This document shows positions 54,022 through 61,777 of a stretch of 64,000 nt of DNA, piece after piece. Positions within the stretch are counted from its first letter, which is position 1; each line of letters opens with the position of its first letter. Below the pieces are notes generated by a model. That model was not told where the DNA came from, did not search any database, and worked only from the letters and a program-made list of their open reading frames with translations. The DNA is from Clostridium sp. chh4-2 (GTDB taxonomy: Bacteria; Bacillota; Clostridia; Lachnospirales; Lachnospiraceae), in contig NZ_PKUU01000009.1 in assembly GCF_002899675.1 (NCBI RefSeq), positions 1-64,000 on the forward strand. The letters are read 5' to 3'. A program made the position numbers and the translations under genes.

Positions 54022-55527
54022 ATGAGCGAACTGATTAATGGAATAGGAACTGTATGGGCGTGGATGATGGAACATCTGCTTTATATCAATTTGCTCCTTT
54101 CTGTGATCATCGTATTTTTCCAGAGACGTGATCCAAAAGCGGTCTGGACGTGGCTTTTGGCCCTTTATTTTATCCCGATTTTTGGATTTGTGTTCTATCT
54201 GCTTTTATGCCAGGATTTCCATAAAAGCAAGATGTTTAAAGTAAAAGAAGTGGAGGACCGCCTCCGCTATTCTGTAAAAACCCAGGAGGAGGTAATCCGC
54301 AACTATGCCATGACCTTATCCGATCCGTTGAGCAGAGATTATGAAGATTTGGTGCTCTACAACTTGGAGACCTCAGGCGCCGTTTTGACTGTGGACAATT
54401 CTGTGGAGATATTGACTGACGGAGTGGAGAAATTCGCCGATCTCAGGGAAGAGATGAAGAAGGCCAGGCATTATATCCATATTCAATATTACATCATAAA
54501 AAATGACGAGGTATTCAATTCCATGGTCCCCATCCTGATCGATAAGGTGAGGGAAGGCGTGGAGGTGAGAATCCTTTACGACGGAATGGGCGGCCGTTTT
54601 ATGCCCAAACGCCGATGGGAAGAGCTTAAAAAAGAAGGGATTAAAGTAGGGGAATTTTTCCCCGCATTTCTTGGCCGTCTCCATCTGAGGATGAATTACA
54701 GAAACCACAGAAAGATTGTGGTAATCGACGGAAGTGTGGGATATGTGGGCGGCTTCAATGTGGGCAAAGAGTATATCTCAAAAGATCCCAAATTCGGTTA
54801 TTGGAGAGATACCCATCTTAAACTGTACGGCGGATCGGTCCTCAGCCTCCAGATCCGTTTTGCCCTGGACTGGAACTATGCGACGAAGGAGAATCTGTTT
54901 AAAAAGGCGGCTTATTTTGACAGCTTCCGCGACGGAATCGGTATGATCTACCCGGAACATCCAAAGCCGGGCAGGGACCCCATCGGAGTCCAGATCATCG
55001 CCAGCGGCCCGGACGCGGCCAACCGCCAGATCCGCAACAATTATCTGCAGCTGTTTCATAAGGCGAGAAAACACATCTACATCCAGACCCCTTACTTTGT
55101 TCCGGATGACGCCATATTATCCGCCCTGAGGATTGCGGCGGAGTCGGGCGTGGATGTGCGCCTGATGATTCCCTGCAAACCTGACCACCCCTTTGTCTAT
55201 TGGGCGACGTATTCCTATGTGGGCGATCTTCTGGCCGCCGGAGCACGGTGCTATACGTATGAAAACGGATTTCTTCATGCAAAGGGTGTGATGGTGGACA
55301 GCCGGGTGAGCTGTTATGGAACCGCCAATATGGATATCAGGAGTTTTGAATTGAACTTTGAAGTGAATGCTACCATTTATGATGAGGAGACTACAGAACG
55401 GCTGGAACAGTTCTTTATTGACGATCTGATGCATTGTAATGAGGTGACGAAGGAGCTTTATGCACAGAGAAGCCTTTGGATTCGCATGAAGGAGCAGTGC
55501 AGCAGACTTCTGTCACCGCTTTTGTAG
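54022..55527 (+). CDS. cls: Cardiolipin synthase
   Basis: A 501-aa phospholipase-D-family enzyme with two N-terminal membrane helices (LLYINLLLSVIIVFFQRRDP and WLLALYFIPIFGFVFYLL) and two HKD motifs, YRNHRKIVVIDG near 230 and FLHAKGVMVDSR near 417. It joins phosphatidylglycerol molecules into cardiolipin. It starts 1 bp after pilB's stop, behind GGAGGTG; the longer open frame inside pilB is rejected. The link to pili may be only transcriptional. Confidence 0.94.
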   Translation: MSELINGIGTVWAWMMEHLLYINLLLSVIIVFFQRRDPKAVWTWLLALYFIPIFGFVFYLLLCQDFHKSKMFKVKEVEDRLRYSVKTQEEVIRNYAMTLSDPLSRDYEDLVLYNLETSGAVLTVDNSVEILTDGVEKFADLREEMKKARHYIHIQYYIIKNDEVFNSMVPILIDKVREGVEVRILYDGMGGRFMPKRRWEELKKEGIKVGEFFPAFLGRLHLRMNYRNHRKIVVIDGSVGYVGGFNVGKEYISKDPKFGYWRDTHLKLYGGSVLSLQIRFALDWNYATKENLFKKAAYFDSFRDGIGMIYPEHPKPGRDPIGVQIIASGPDAANRQIRNNYLQLFHKARKHIYIQTPYFVPDDAILSALRIAAESGVDVRLMIPCKPDHPFVYWATYSYVGDLLAAGARCYTYENGFLHAKGVMVDSRVSCYGTANMDIRSFELNFEVNATIYDEETTERLEQFFIDDLMHCNEVTKELYAQRSLWIRMKEQCSRLLSPLL

Positions 55528-55537
55528 CGGTGGGGAC

Positions 55538-55919
55538 GCCAAGCCGGAGGGACGGCGGGATGGATGGAAGCCGGAAGGCCGGAACGGGCGGTGCCGCGGA
55601 ACGGATGGAATGGCCGCAGAGTGCAGCGGCGGAAAACCAGTTTCCGTGATGGGAAGATGTAAGAGAAAAAAGCGGCTGATTCAGGGCACAAGCAAAGCTA
55701 CGGAAGAAATTCTGAAGAATTTTTCCTCCGCGTTGCTTTTGGAACATGGAATGATATTCCATGTCCCATCCCTGAATCAGCCGCTTTTTTCTCTAACATC
55801 TTCCGAATCACTCCAAATGGTTTTCCGCCGCTGCACTCTGCGGCCATTCCATCCGTTCCGCGGCGCCGCCCGTTCCGGCCTTCCGGCTTCCATCCATCCC
55901 GCCGTCCCTCCGGCTTGGC
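55538..55919. repeat. Class III long palindrome (L5)
   Basis: A 382-bp inverted repeat with outer arms GCCAAGCCGGAGGGACGG and complement. The inner stem GAGAAAAAAGCGGCTGATTC (55662-) with its complement carries two tip hairpins: AAAGCTACGGA...TCCGCGTTGCTTT and GGAACATGGAATGATATTCC. It lies between convergent cls and the hicA-like gene. It differs in sequence from class I but has the same design. The frames at 55610-55951 are artefacts. Confidence 0.85.
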
Positions 55920-55940
55920 TGTGTACTGGCTTAGTAAGGG

Positions 55941-55994
55941 ATTTAAAGTAAAGGGTGAAGGCATTTTTGAAAATGCTTTGAGGGTTAATGTAAA
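55941..55994. repeat. Short palindrome next to L5
   Basis: TTTAAAGTAAAGGGTGAAGG, then an imperfect complement to ATGTAAA. It starts 22 bp after L5, repeating the pairing of a long palindrome with a short one seen near 213, 25776 and 61593. Confidence 0.8.
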
Positions 55995-56023
55995 AATGAG
56001 GTGAAATAGAATTGTTGGTAAGA

Positions 56024-56071
56024 GATAAAATAACTGGGCTAACTCTTTATAGAGTCAGTCCAGTTATTTTA
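56024..56071. terminator. Terminator at the 3' end of the hicA-like gene
   Basis: ATAAAATAACTGG (56024-56036) pairs with CCAGTTATTTTAT (56059-56071). It includes the last codons and stop of the minus-strand gene. Confidence 0.7.
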
Positions 56072-56235
56072 TATAGTCGGTTTATTACGCTTGTTGGAAC
56101 AGGGGAAGTGGAGGAAACAGAAAGGGTAAATACTTTTTCTGTTTCTTTATTTTTGTATTGGTAAACATTTCCCAACTGGCGAACAAGCGTCCAACCATTT
56201 TCTGTAACAAGATTATTAAGTGATGTAAAATTCAT
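56047..56235 (-). CDS. HicA-like protein lacking the catalytic histidine
   Basis: A 62-aa double-stranded-RNA-binding-type fold of the HicA (YcfA) family. NNLVTENGWTLVRQLGNVYQ aligns with the core of HicA, and PTSVINRLYKITGL with its last helix. Active HicA toxins have a His in G-S-H; here the residues are G-N-V, so RNase activity is doubtful. It is divergent from hicB rather than upstream of it. I chose ATG 56235, with GGAG seven bases before it. It could be an inactivated toxin or a binding subunit. Confidence 0.7.
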   Translation of the reverse strand: MNFTSLNNLVTENGWTLVRQLGNVYQYKNKETEKVFTLSVSSTSPVPTSVINRLYKITGLTL

Positions 56236-56371
56236 ATGCATTCTCCTTTTTGTAAACAGTTAATAGTTACAATAAGGTTCTACTACGTTTACGGATCGTG
56301 CATATTCACATCTAGTATAGGATTTAATTTTATAAAAATCAAGAAAAAATCCGGACAAAAGATAAAAAGCA

Positions 56372-56437
56372 TTGACAAATACTGTAATACGTATTACAAT
56401 ACGCATTATAACAATGATACGCATTACAATATGCATT
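56372..56437 (+). promoter_or_regulatory. hicB promoter with tandem operator half-sites
   Basis: TTGACA (56372-56377), 17-bp spacer, TACAAT (56395-56400). The palindrome TGTAATACGTATTACA (56383-56398) covers the spacer and -10. Related units TACGCATTAT, TACGCATTAC and TATGCATT follow up to 56437. This fits repression by the ribbon-helix-helix domain of HicB bound to several sites. Confidence 0.78.
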
Positions 56438-56446
56438 GGAGAGAAT

Positions 56447-56830
56447 ATGAAAGAGAATTACGTATATCCGGCAGTATTTACAAAAACAGAACAGGGGAAT
56501 ATTGAAATTACTTTTTTAGATTTCCCGGAAATTATCGCAGAAGCATCTTCGACAGACGAGGCGCTGAAAACAGCGCAGGAGGCATTGGCAATCAGCATTC
56601 TTGGATATTTGGAAGAAAAACGTGAGCTGCCTGAAGCATCATTTTTAATGGAGGGTGTTATTTACATTCAGGTTTGGATGCCGTTTTTCAAAAATATGGC
56701 CAAGGAAGTATATGTTAGGAAATCAGTAACAATACCGGAATGGTTAGATATTTTAGCCAAGAAAAATTCAGTAAATTACTCGGCGGCTCTGGTAAAGGGG
56801 ATTAAATCTGAATTGGGAATTGAAAATTAA
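56447..56830 (+). CDS. hicB: HicB-family antitoxin
   Basis: A 127-aa protein. The N-terminal HicB domain is YPAVFTKTEQGNIEITFLDF and DEALKTAQEALAISILGYLE; the C-terminal ribbon-helix-helix is VRKSVTIPEWLDILAKKNSV. HicB binds its toxin and represses its own promoter. The start follows TTGGAGAGAAT. It is not followed by a hicA gene; the only hicA-like gene is divergent. Confidence 0.88.
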   Translation: MKENYVYPAVFTKTEQGNIEITFLDFPEIIAEASSTDEALKTAQEALAISILGYLEEKRELPEASFLMEGVIYIQVWMPFFKNMAKEVYVRKSVTIPEWLDILAKKNSVNYSAALVKGIKSELGIEN

Positions 56831-56873
56831 TACAATTATGGAGCTGTTAAATTTCAATTCAGGAGGTATGGAT

Positions 56874-57047
56874 ATGTCAGATTTTAAAGACAAATGTGGA
56901 GATGTATTGACAGGCGGAGCAACTGGGGCCGCGATAGGAGGAAGCATCGGAGCGGCAATTGGAGCGCTTGGCGGTCCCGTTACATCCGGTTTAGGCGCAA
57001 CGCTTGGCGGCGCTCTGGGGAGTATTGCGGGGCTGTTTTCCGATTAA
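56874..57047 (+). CDS. Glycine-zipper peptide, bacteriocin- or holin-like
   Basis: A 57-aa peptide. A polar N-terminus MSDFKDKCGDVLTGGATG is followed by GAAIGGSIGAAIGALGGPVT and a further G-x3-G series up to GLFSD. The glycine zippers suggest a membrane-inserting or self-associating peptide, as in class IIb bacteriocins, but no GG-leader processing gene or transporter is nearby. I chose ATG 56874 at seven bases from AGGAGG. A terminator follows directly, so it is a separate unit or the end of the hicB transcript. Confidence 0.7.
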   Translation: MSDFKDKCGDVLTGGATGAAIGGSIGAAIGALGGPVTSGLGATLGGALGSIAGLFSD

Positions 57048-57052
57048 TGCAG

Positions 57053-57093
57053 AATTACACCGGTCAGAGATTGGGGCCGGTGTAATTTTCCCT
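57053..57093 (+). terminator. Terminator after the glycine-zipper gene
   Basis: AATTACACCGG (57053-57063) pairs with CCGGTGTAATT (57077-57087), followed by TTCCCTTTTTG. Confidence 0.85.
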
Positions 57094-57151
57094 TTTTGTG
57101 TTTGATAAAGTATTTAGAGAGCTGGTTGACTGCGCATGAGGGAGGATGGTA

Positions 57152-57247
57152 ATGATAATAGAAATATTTGATCCGGCCGGAAGTTTGGATGTGTATGATG
57201 TTGGGCGGGAGTTTTTGCAGGCAGGAGGTATGTATAATGGAATTTGA
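57152..57247 (+). CDS. 31-aa small peptide upstream of the kinase/HEPN genes
   Basis: MIIEIFDPAGSLDVYDVGRE followed by FLQAGGMYNGI. It has a good GGGAGG site at 57140. It shares the IEIFD segment with the peptide at 57237 and overlaps it by 11 bp in another frame. Small and acidic, without a clear helix. Not recognised. It could be a leader peptide. Confidence 0.45.
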   Translation: MIIEIFDPAGSLDVYDVGREFLQAGGMYNGI

Positions 57248-57320
57248 AGATGTGAGCAGAATTGTTAAAAATATTGCGAGAGCTGTGATAGCGGTAATAG
57301 AGATATTTGATAATGAGTAG
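57237..57320 (+). CDS. 27-aa amphipathic peptide
   Basis: MEFEDVSRIVKNIARAVIAV followed by IEIFDNE. It would form one amphipathic helix (charged ends, I/V/A face) like phenol-soluble-modulin or leaderless-bacteriocin-type peptides. AGGAGG (57223-57228) lies eight bases before the ATG. It is encoded between the glycine-zipper gene and the kinase gene, same strand. Confidence 0.55.
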   Translation: MEFEDVSRIVKNIARAVIAVIEIFDNE

Positions 57321-57335
57321 GAGGGATGGTTACTG

Positions 57336-57416
57336 ATGGGCATAATTAAGGTGGTAAAAGTAACTTGTAAAGTGATTGGCGGCATTGCCAGTATCATCTC
57401 TGCGTTTAGTGAATAA
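57336..57416 (+). CDS. 26-aa hydrophobic peptide
   Basis: MGIIKVVKVTCKVIGGIASI followed by ISAFSE. A basic amphipathic N-terminal half and hydrophobic C-terminal half suggest membrane activity. AGGAGGG is at 57319-57325. It ends 40 bp before the kinase gene, so co-transcription is likely. Its role as effector, signal or leader is open. Confidence 0.55.
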   Translation: MGIIKVVKVTCKVIGGIASIISAFSE

Positions 57417-57456
57417 AGGTAACCATGGCGGCATTTCATGTAAGGGGAGTCTTGAT

Positions 57457-59493
57457 ATGAACGAAAAACTCAGGAAATTAGTGGATAGATTAACTGATAT
57501 ATTTGAAGCGAGATCGGAAGAATTTACGGTAGAGAATTGTGAAGGAGATGAATTCGGCGTAATCGATTACTGTTCCCACTCTATGCCAATAGAAAGGGTG
57601 GAGTTGGATCATGCGCAAATGATTAAAATCCTTAATGAAGGAAAAAGAATTCTTGATGAAGATGACTTCTATGTGCTGGCAGCTGCATTTTGCAATTACT
57701 ATATCGAAGAAGGATTTGATTTTGTTTTACAGAAAAAGGATTTTGGACTGAACTCGTTTTTTACCACGCGTGATGATAAAGACATCGTTTTTTGCATCTA
57801 TAAGGGAATTACCACACAGGATTACAGATGGTTTGAATCGGCGTATGAAGTAGATGATAAATGCACTGCTGCAAACATGTATTTGTTTGTAAAAGGAATG
57901 TCGGAACTGACATATGCGATTGCAACGGATAAACATATATCAAATCTGATGGAAGAAAATGTTTGGAAATACTACGAAAATTTGTCGGACGAGTGGAAGG
58001 ATTTTGCGATTCAGGAAGTAAAAAACTACCCACTGATGGATAAAAGCCCTATGCCCTATATTTGCTGTACTTCCGGTAAAGATCACATGACGCAGATGGT
58101 AACGTGGTATTTAAAGAAGATATTGGAAGAACTTGAAGTGGATATCGATGAGGTTGGCGTCGATAATCTGTATGATGCAATCAGCGATAAGTATGGATTC
58201 GATCAAGCAGTAAAATTGATAATGGATTTTAGTAAAGAGTGCAGCGAAAAGTACCAATTTAACCTTCAGCCAGGCCAAACTGAATTTCCGGATGATGTAG
58301 CAGATAGTATGATCGAGATGCAGTCAAAGATGTTAGACTGTTTCAGCGAAGTCGCAGAAGTATTAACAGAAGGTGCGGTTAATAGCAGCAATACTTACCT
58401 AAACACAACTTTCATGTATGAAAAACTCGGATATATGCTTTTAAGTTCAGACGATGAACGAAAAGAGAATGCTAAATTTGAAGTGCTGCCATATCCGCAA
58501 GCTGATTCTTCTGTATTGTATCGGTATTCTTTTTTACACTTACCCGCAGTTCCATATGATTCAATCAGTAAGAATTACATTTTGGGAAGATATAAGATAT
58601 TCGTATCCAACCGGGAGCTTCTGCAGAAGAACAAAGAGATTGAAGCTTTAAATGAAGAGAAAATCGATATGATGGATTACTATGCACATAGCTGGAAACA
58701 TATATCCTATCCTAAAATCGTAAAAGAAGTAGCGGAAGCGCTCCTTGGCAAAGAAGATGATGATTCAATCACCATGGCGAATAAACTATTAAGGGCATAT
58801 AACAGCGAGCAGACCTTGAAACATGGAATACAGCTGCTTCAGTATTCGATTTCAGCGGACAGAGAGACCGTGCGAAAAGAATTTAAAAAAGGATTTTTAG
58901 TGATAGATTCCCCAAAAGAAGACGGAATTGTCGGCATAGAGCATATTTTGTACGAAAGCCTCGATATGGTAATCCTCAGATTAATGATGGAGGATATCGA
59001 TACAAGCAGAAGGATGAAAAAATGCCGCTCCAAGTTTGAAAATATCGACGATCTGAGGGAAGAATACACGGAAAGATTTTTGAAGAGGGACAAGGATAAT
59101 GAAAAACTGCTGGAATGGGTAAATGAAAACCTTCTGACCATCAGTTTGAAAATTTCTGATGAATGGAAAGCGGTGAGATTGGATAAGGAAAGCTTTGCAG
59201 CAGCTCAAATGACAGAAATCATGGTTGAACTGATAACCAATATCTTACTGCATGGAATGGGAGATGCCAAAATAGAGTTAGCAGGCGATTTCCAAAGCAT
59301 GTCCATATATGAAACCAATAATTGCAGCAATCGTCAAGCCCGAAAAGGTGGCAAAGGAATAAAAACACTTTCTAAGGTAATCGATAAAATCAATTTTGGA
59401 AGCAGTATAAGGGAAGGAATCGTGTGCAAAACGGAAGAGAATCAATATTCTGTATGTATTAAATTGGACAGGCGGTTAGTATACAGAGCATAG
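57457..59493 (+). CDS. Large cytoplasmic histidine-kinase-like ATPase
   Basis: A 678-aa protein with no transmembrane segment. Residues 1-390 are a helical region with no motif I recognise, probably the sensor. A coiled coil (RELLQKNKEIEALNEEKIDM, ~386-405) leads to YAHSWKHISYPK at 409-420, where H411 or H415 may be the phosphorylated His of a DHp-like helix. The C-terminal ATPase-like domain has an N-box MVELITNILLHG (589-600) and a glycine loop RKGGKGIKTLSKV (629-641), as in HATPase_c. ATG 57457 follows AGGGGAG. The next gene, 14 bp away, encodes a receiver-HEPN protein. Kinase identity is inferred from these boxes; sensing of phage or stress is speculative. Confidence 0.72.
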   Translation: MNEKLRKLVDRLTDIFEARSEEFTVENCEGDEFGVIDYCSHSMPIERVELDHAQMIKILNEGKRILDEDDFYVLAAAFCNYYIEEGFDFVLQKKDFGLNSFFTTRDDKDIVFCIYKGITTQDYRWFESAYEVDDKCTAANMYLFVKGMSELTYAIATDKHISNLMEENVWKYYENLSDEWKDFAIQEVKNYPLMDKSPMPYICCTSGKDHMTQMVTWYLKKILEELEVDIDEVGVDNLYDAISDKYGFDQAVKLIMDFSKECSEKYQFNLQPGQTEFPDDVADSMIEMQSKMLDCFSEVAEVLTEGAVNSSNTYLNTTFMYEKLGYMLLSSDDERKENAKFEVLPYPQADSSVLYRYSFLHLPAVPYDSISKNYILGRYKIFVSNRELLQKNKEIEALNEEKIDMMDYYAHSWKHISYPKIVKEVAEALLGKEDDDSITMANKLLRAYNSEQTLKHGIQLLQYSISADRETVRKEFKKGFLVIDSPKEDGIVGIEHILYESLDMVILRLMMEDIDTSRRMKKCRSKFENIDDLREEYTERFLKRDKDNEKLLEWVNENLLTISLKISDEWKAVRLDKESFAAAQMTEIMVELITNILLHGMGDAKIELAGDFQSMSIYETNNCSNRQARKGGKGIKTLSKVIDKINFGSSIREGIVCKTEENQYSVCIKLDRRLVYRA

Positions 59494-59507
59494 GAGGGCA
59501 AAAGCGT

Positions 59508-61157
59508 ATGAGATACCTATGGGTGGAAGATTTTGGGGATGACAGTGAAGATCAATGGGATAAGCAGGAGGTGTGGCAGGAATATTTTGATATTGAAGAT
59601 AATATATTGCTGTACTCATTGGAGGACGCTTTAAAATACCTGGATAATTATGAAAACCGAAGTAATTTCGATGCTGTCCTATTAGATATACGTTTCCCTG
59701 TTTTGAGCGAAGACAGCGTCATGACTGAAAGCGATATCTATGAAACCTATTTTGCAGACATCATAACGAAAAATATGTTTGAAAAATATTCAAATTCCGA
59801 CGTGATGAAAGACGCATCGTCGGGAATCCTACTGTTCATGGCATTGGTATACCGCTATGGTTACAACTGGAATAATATCGCTTTCATTTCTGCCAATATC
59901 GATGACGAAGATTTAAGCGCGGTTAATACATTAAAAGAATTAATGACCAAAGTAAAATATGAGGAACCACTGTCCGGCCGCGAGAAGGCATTGTATAAGA
60001 CGCGGTACCTGGATTTGTTTTCAGAAGAAGGTATTGTAGAAAAGAAGCTGGAAATAATAGATGAAAAACTAAGAATTGTTACCTGCGACGAACTTATTTC
60101 CGGCCTCACCCCGGAAAAAATCAATTCTGAAATCAAAAAACTAAACACAATCCAGGAAAAAATCAACAGTGGCGTTCCGGAACAAAAAAGGAAAGGCTTG
60201 AAATACTGCAGCGTAAGAAACCAATTTGAGATGATCGGATTAAAAATGCCGCCTGCATTTGAAAAGCCTACAGATGAAAGTCAGAAAAAATGCTGGCTGT
60301 TTACAGAATGGAAAGATTCCAGATTGGACGACGTTACAATCGCTAAACGCATAATCATAAATATGTGCTGCATTTTGCAAAATAATATTCATGGAAATGT
60401 CAGCAGTTTTTTAGCAAAACAGCGCATCTATAATGATGAAGACAGCACGATAACAGAAGAAACGATTAAGCAGTTTCTTCAAAACATCATTAGAAATGTT
60501 ACCGACTTTCCAGGCCTGAAAACCCAAGAAAACAAATTGATATATGCAGGTAATATCGTCGATACGGTTTCCTCAATTTGGGAAAGCATAGAAAGGCCCA
60601 AAGTTAATAATGGAATCAGCAGCAGCTATTACGAATTTGCATATTATGCAGTTATGCGGCTGACAAGAAATTGGATGGCGCACCAGGGGATAAAGGGCAT
60701 TGACATTCAATTTGCTTCTTTCGCATTTCTGCTTTCTATGAAGGGCATTTTTGACGTGGGCAAATTTAGTATTAAGGATCAAAATGCATTCCGCAAGGAG
60801 GAAGAAAAACTAGTTGACTTTTTTGGATATAATACGGTTGCCTATCAAACGCTGGATATAGAAGAAATAATGCATAAAGAATACCGTAATACATACCAAA
60901 ACGTCGAAAACGCTATCCCACAGAACTATTCGGGACAAATGAGACTGCCGGAAAAGGAAGATCCATTCGCCTTAATTTCTGCACTCGGCCACTCTGACAG
61001 CTGCGTGCGCGAACGCGTTTCAGTAACAGAATTGTATAAAGCGTTTTGGCTGTGTGTTTATTTTGGGGACAAGAACAGCAGAAGCCTCAAGCCTGAAGAT
61101 AATAAAAATAGAGATATAATTAAAATCCTCGAAAATATCTATTCCTACCAAGCCTGA
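59508..61157 (+). CDS. Receiver-like protein with C-terminal HEPN-type motif
   Basis: A 549-aa protein. The N-terminus looks like a receiver domain: acidic pocket LWVEDFG at 4-10, phosphoacceptor-like D60 in FDAVLLDIRFP, and a Ser in NIAFISANIDDED (S128) at the beta4 position. An insertion of ~45 residues separates beta3 and beta4. The middle (~170-370) is helical. YAVMRLTRNWMAHQGIKG near 380-397 holds R387-x4-H392, the pattern of HEPN ribonucleases. The simplest reading is a response regulator whose output is an RNA-cutting domain. No DNA-binding domain is seen. It starts behind GGAGGGC, 14 bp after the kinase. Confidence 0.7.
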   Translation: MRYLWVEDFGDDSEDQWDKQEVWQEYFDIEDNILLYSLEDALKYLDNYENRSNFDAVLLDIRFPVLSEDSVMTESDIYETYFADIITKNMFEKYSNSDVMKDASSGILLFMALVYRYGYNWNNIAFISANIDDEDLSAVNTLKELMTKVKYEEPLSGREKALYKTRYLDLFSEEGIVEKKLEIIDEKLRIVTCDELISGLTPEKINSEIKKLNTIQEKINSGVPEQKRKGLKYCSVRNQFEMIGLKMPPAFEKPTDESQKKCWLFTEWKDSRLDDVTIAKRIIINMCCILQNNIHGNVSSFLAKQRIYNDEDSTITEETIKQFLQNIIRNVTDFPGLKTQENKLIYAGNIVDTVSSIWESIERPKVNNGISSSYYEFAYYAVMRLTRNWMAHQGIKGIDIQFASFAFLLSMKGIFDVGKFSIKDQNAFRKEEEKLVDFFGYNTVAYQTLDIEEIMHKEYRNTYQNVENAIPQNYSGQMRLPEKEDPFALISALGHSDSCVRERVSVTELYKAFWLCVYFGDKNSRSLKPEDNKNRDIIKILENIYSYQA

Positions 61158-61210
61158 TTAAATAGACTGATGCATCAAAGTTGTTATTTAACGGGGAGGG
61201 CGAAAGGCAC

Positions 61211-61560
61211 GCCCGGAATCGGGCGGAGAAGCCGGAAGGAGACGATTGAAGGGGGAAGCCGGGCCGCCGAAGGAAGATACAGCCAAAGGGGATTCGGGAT
61301 TTGCCCCTAAGAACTACTAAGACCCGTAAGAACAGAACGAGGCAGGCCAGCGCCATTCGCAGTGAACTCTTTATGACTTCGCTGCTCAGCGGCGCTTTAG
61401 AACCTGACACCGAAATCAGGTTCTACCTGCCTCGTTCTGTTCTTCCGGGTCTAAGTAGTTCTAAAGGGGTTCCATACGATCCCCTTTGGCTGTATCTTCC
61501 TTCGGCAGCCCGGCTCCCCCTTCAATCGTCTCCTTCCGGCTTCACCGCCCGATTCCGGGC
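61211..61560. repeat. Class I long palindrome (L4)
   Basis: A 350-bp inverted repeat with arms GCCCGGAATCGGGCGG and complement. It keeps the class I loops (CTCTTTATGAC, internal GGTTCCATACGATCCCC) but has different stems: GCAGTGAA/TTCGCTGC where L3 has CGATGAA/TTCATCG, and AGAACCTGA/TCAGGTTCT where L3 has AAATACTGA/TCAGTATTT. It closes the accessory island that L5 opens. Frames across it are artefacts. Confidence 0.87.
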
Positions 61561-61592
61561 TGGTTTACGCTGGCCAGGTTAAAAACAATATT

Positions 61593-61710
61593 GGTGCATA
61601 GGCATTTCCGAAAATCCCTTCACGGTTGATGTAAAAAACTACTCCATCCACCAATTCTTTTATCCTTTCCGCCGCCCGCCCAGATTTCCCCTTCTTTCCG
61701 GCGTTTCTTA
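61593..61710. repeat. Decayed short palindrome plus class I arm remnant
   Basis: GGTGCATAGGCATTTCCGAA to TTGATGTAAA (61593-61637) is a decayed short palindrome 33 bp after L4. At 61660-61710, CCGCCCGCCC, CCCCTTCTTTCCGGCGTTTC and AGTTAA match the right end of L2 (661-706), so a truncated fourth class I copy lies here. Confidence 0.65.
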
Positions 61711-61777
61711 GTTAACTAAAAAAGAATTGATCGAATACGTGAATAAGCAAGGGGTTTTAAAGCGCATACTATGTAGC

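Noticed and set aside
55610..55951. Open frames on both strands across L5
   Set aside because: Both strands give near-identical proteins because the DNA is self-complementary. No ribosome binding site.
61301..61582. Open frames across L4
   Set aside because: Same reason as L5; low-complexity Arg/Pro-rich translation with no ribosome binding site.
61660..61777. TTG start at 61727 for the CmpB-like gene as the firm start
   Set aside because: No convincing ribosome binding site precedes it, and the extra residues fall next to a repeat remnant. Left as an alternative.
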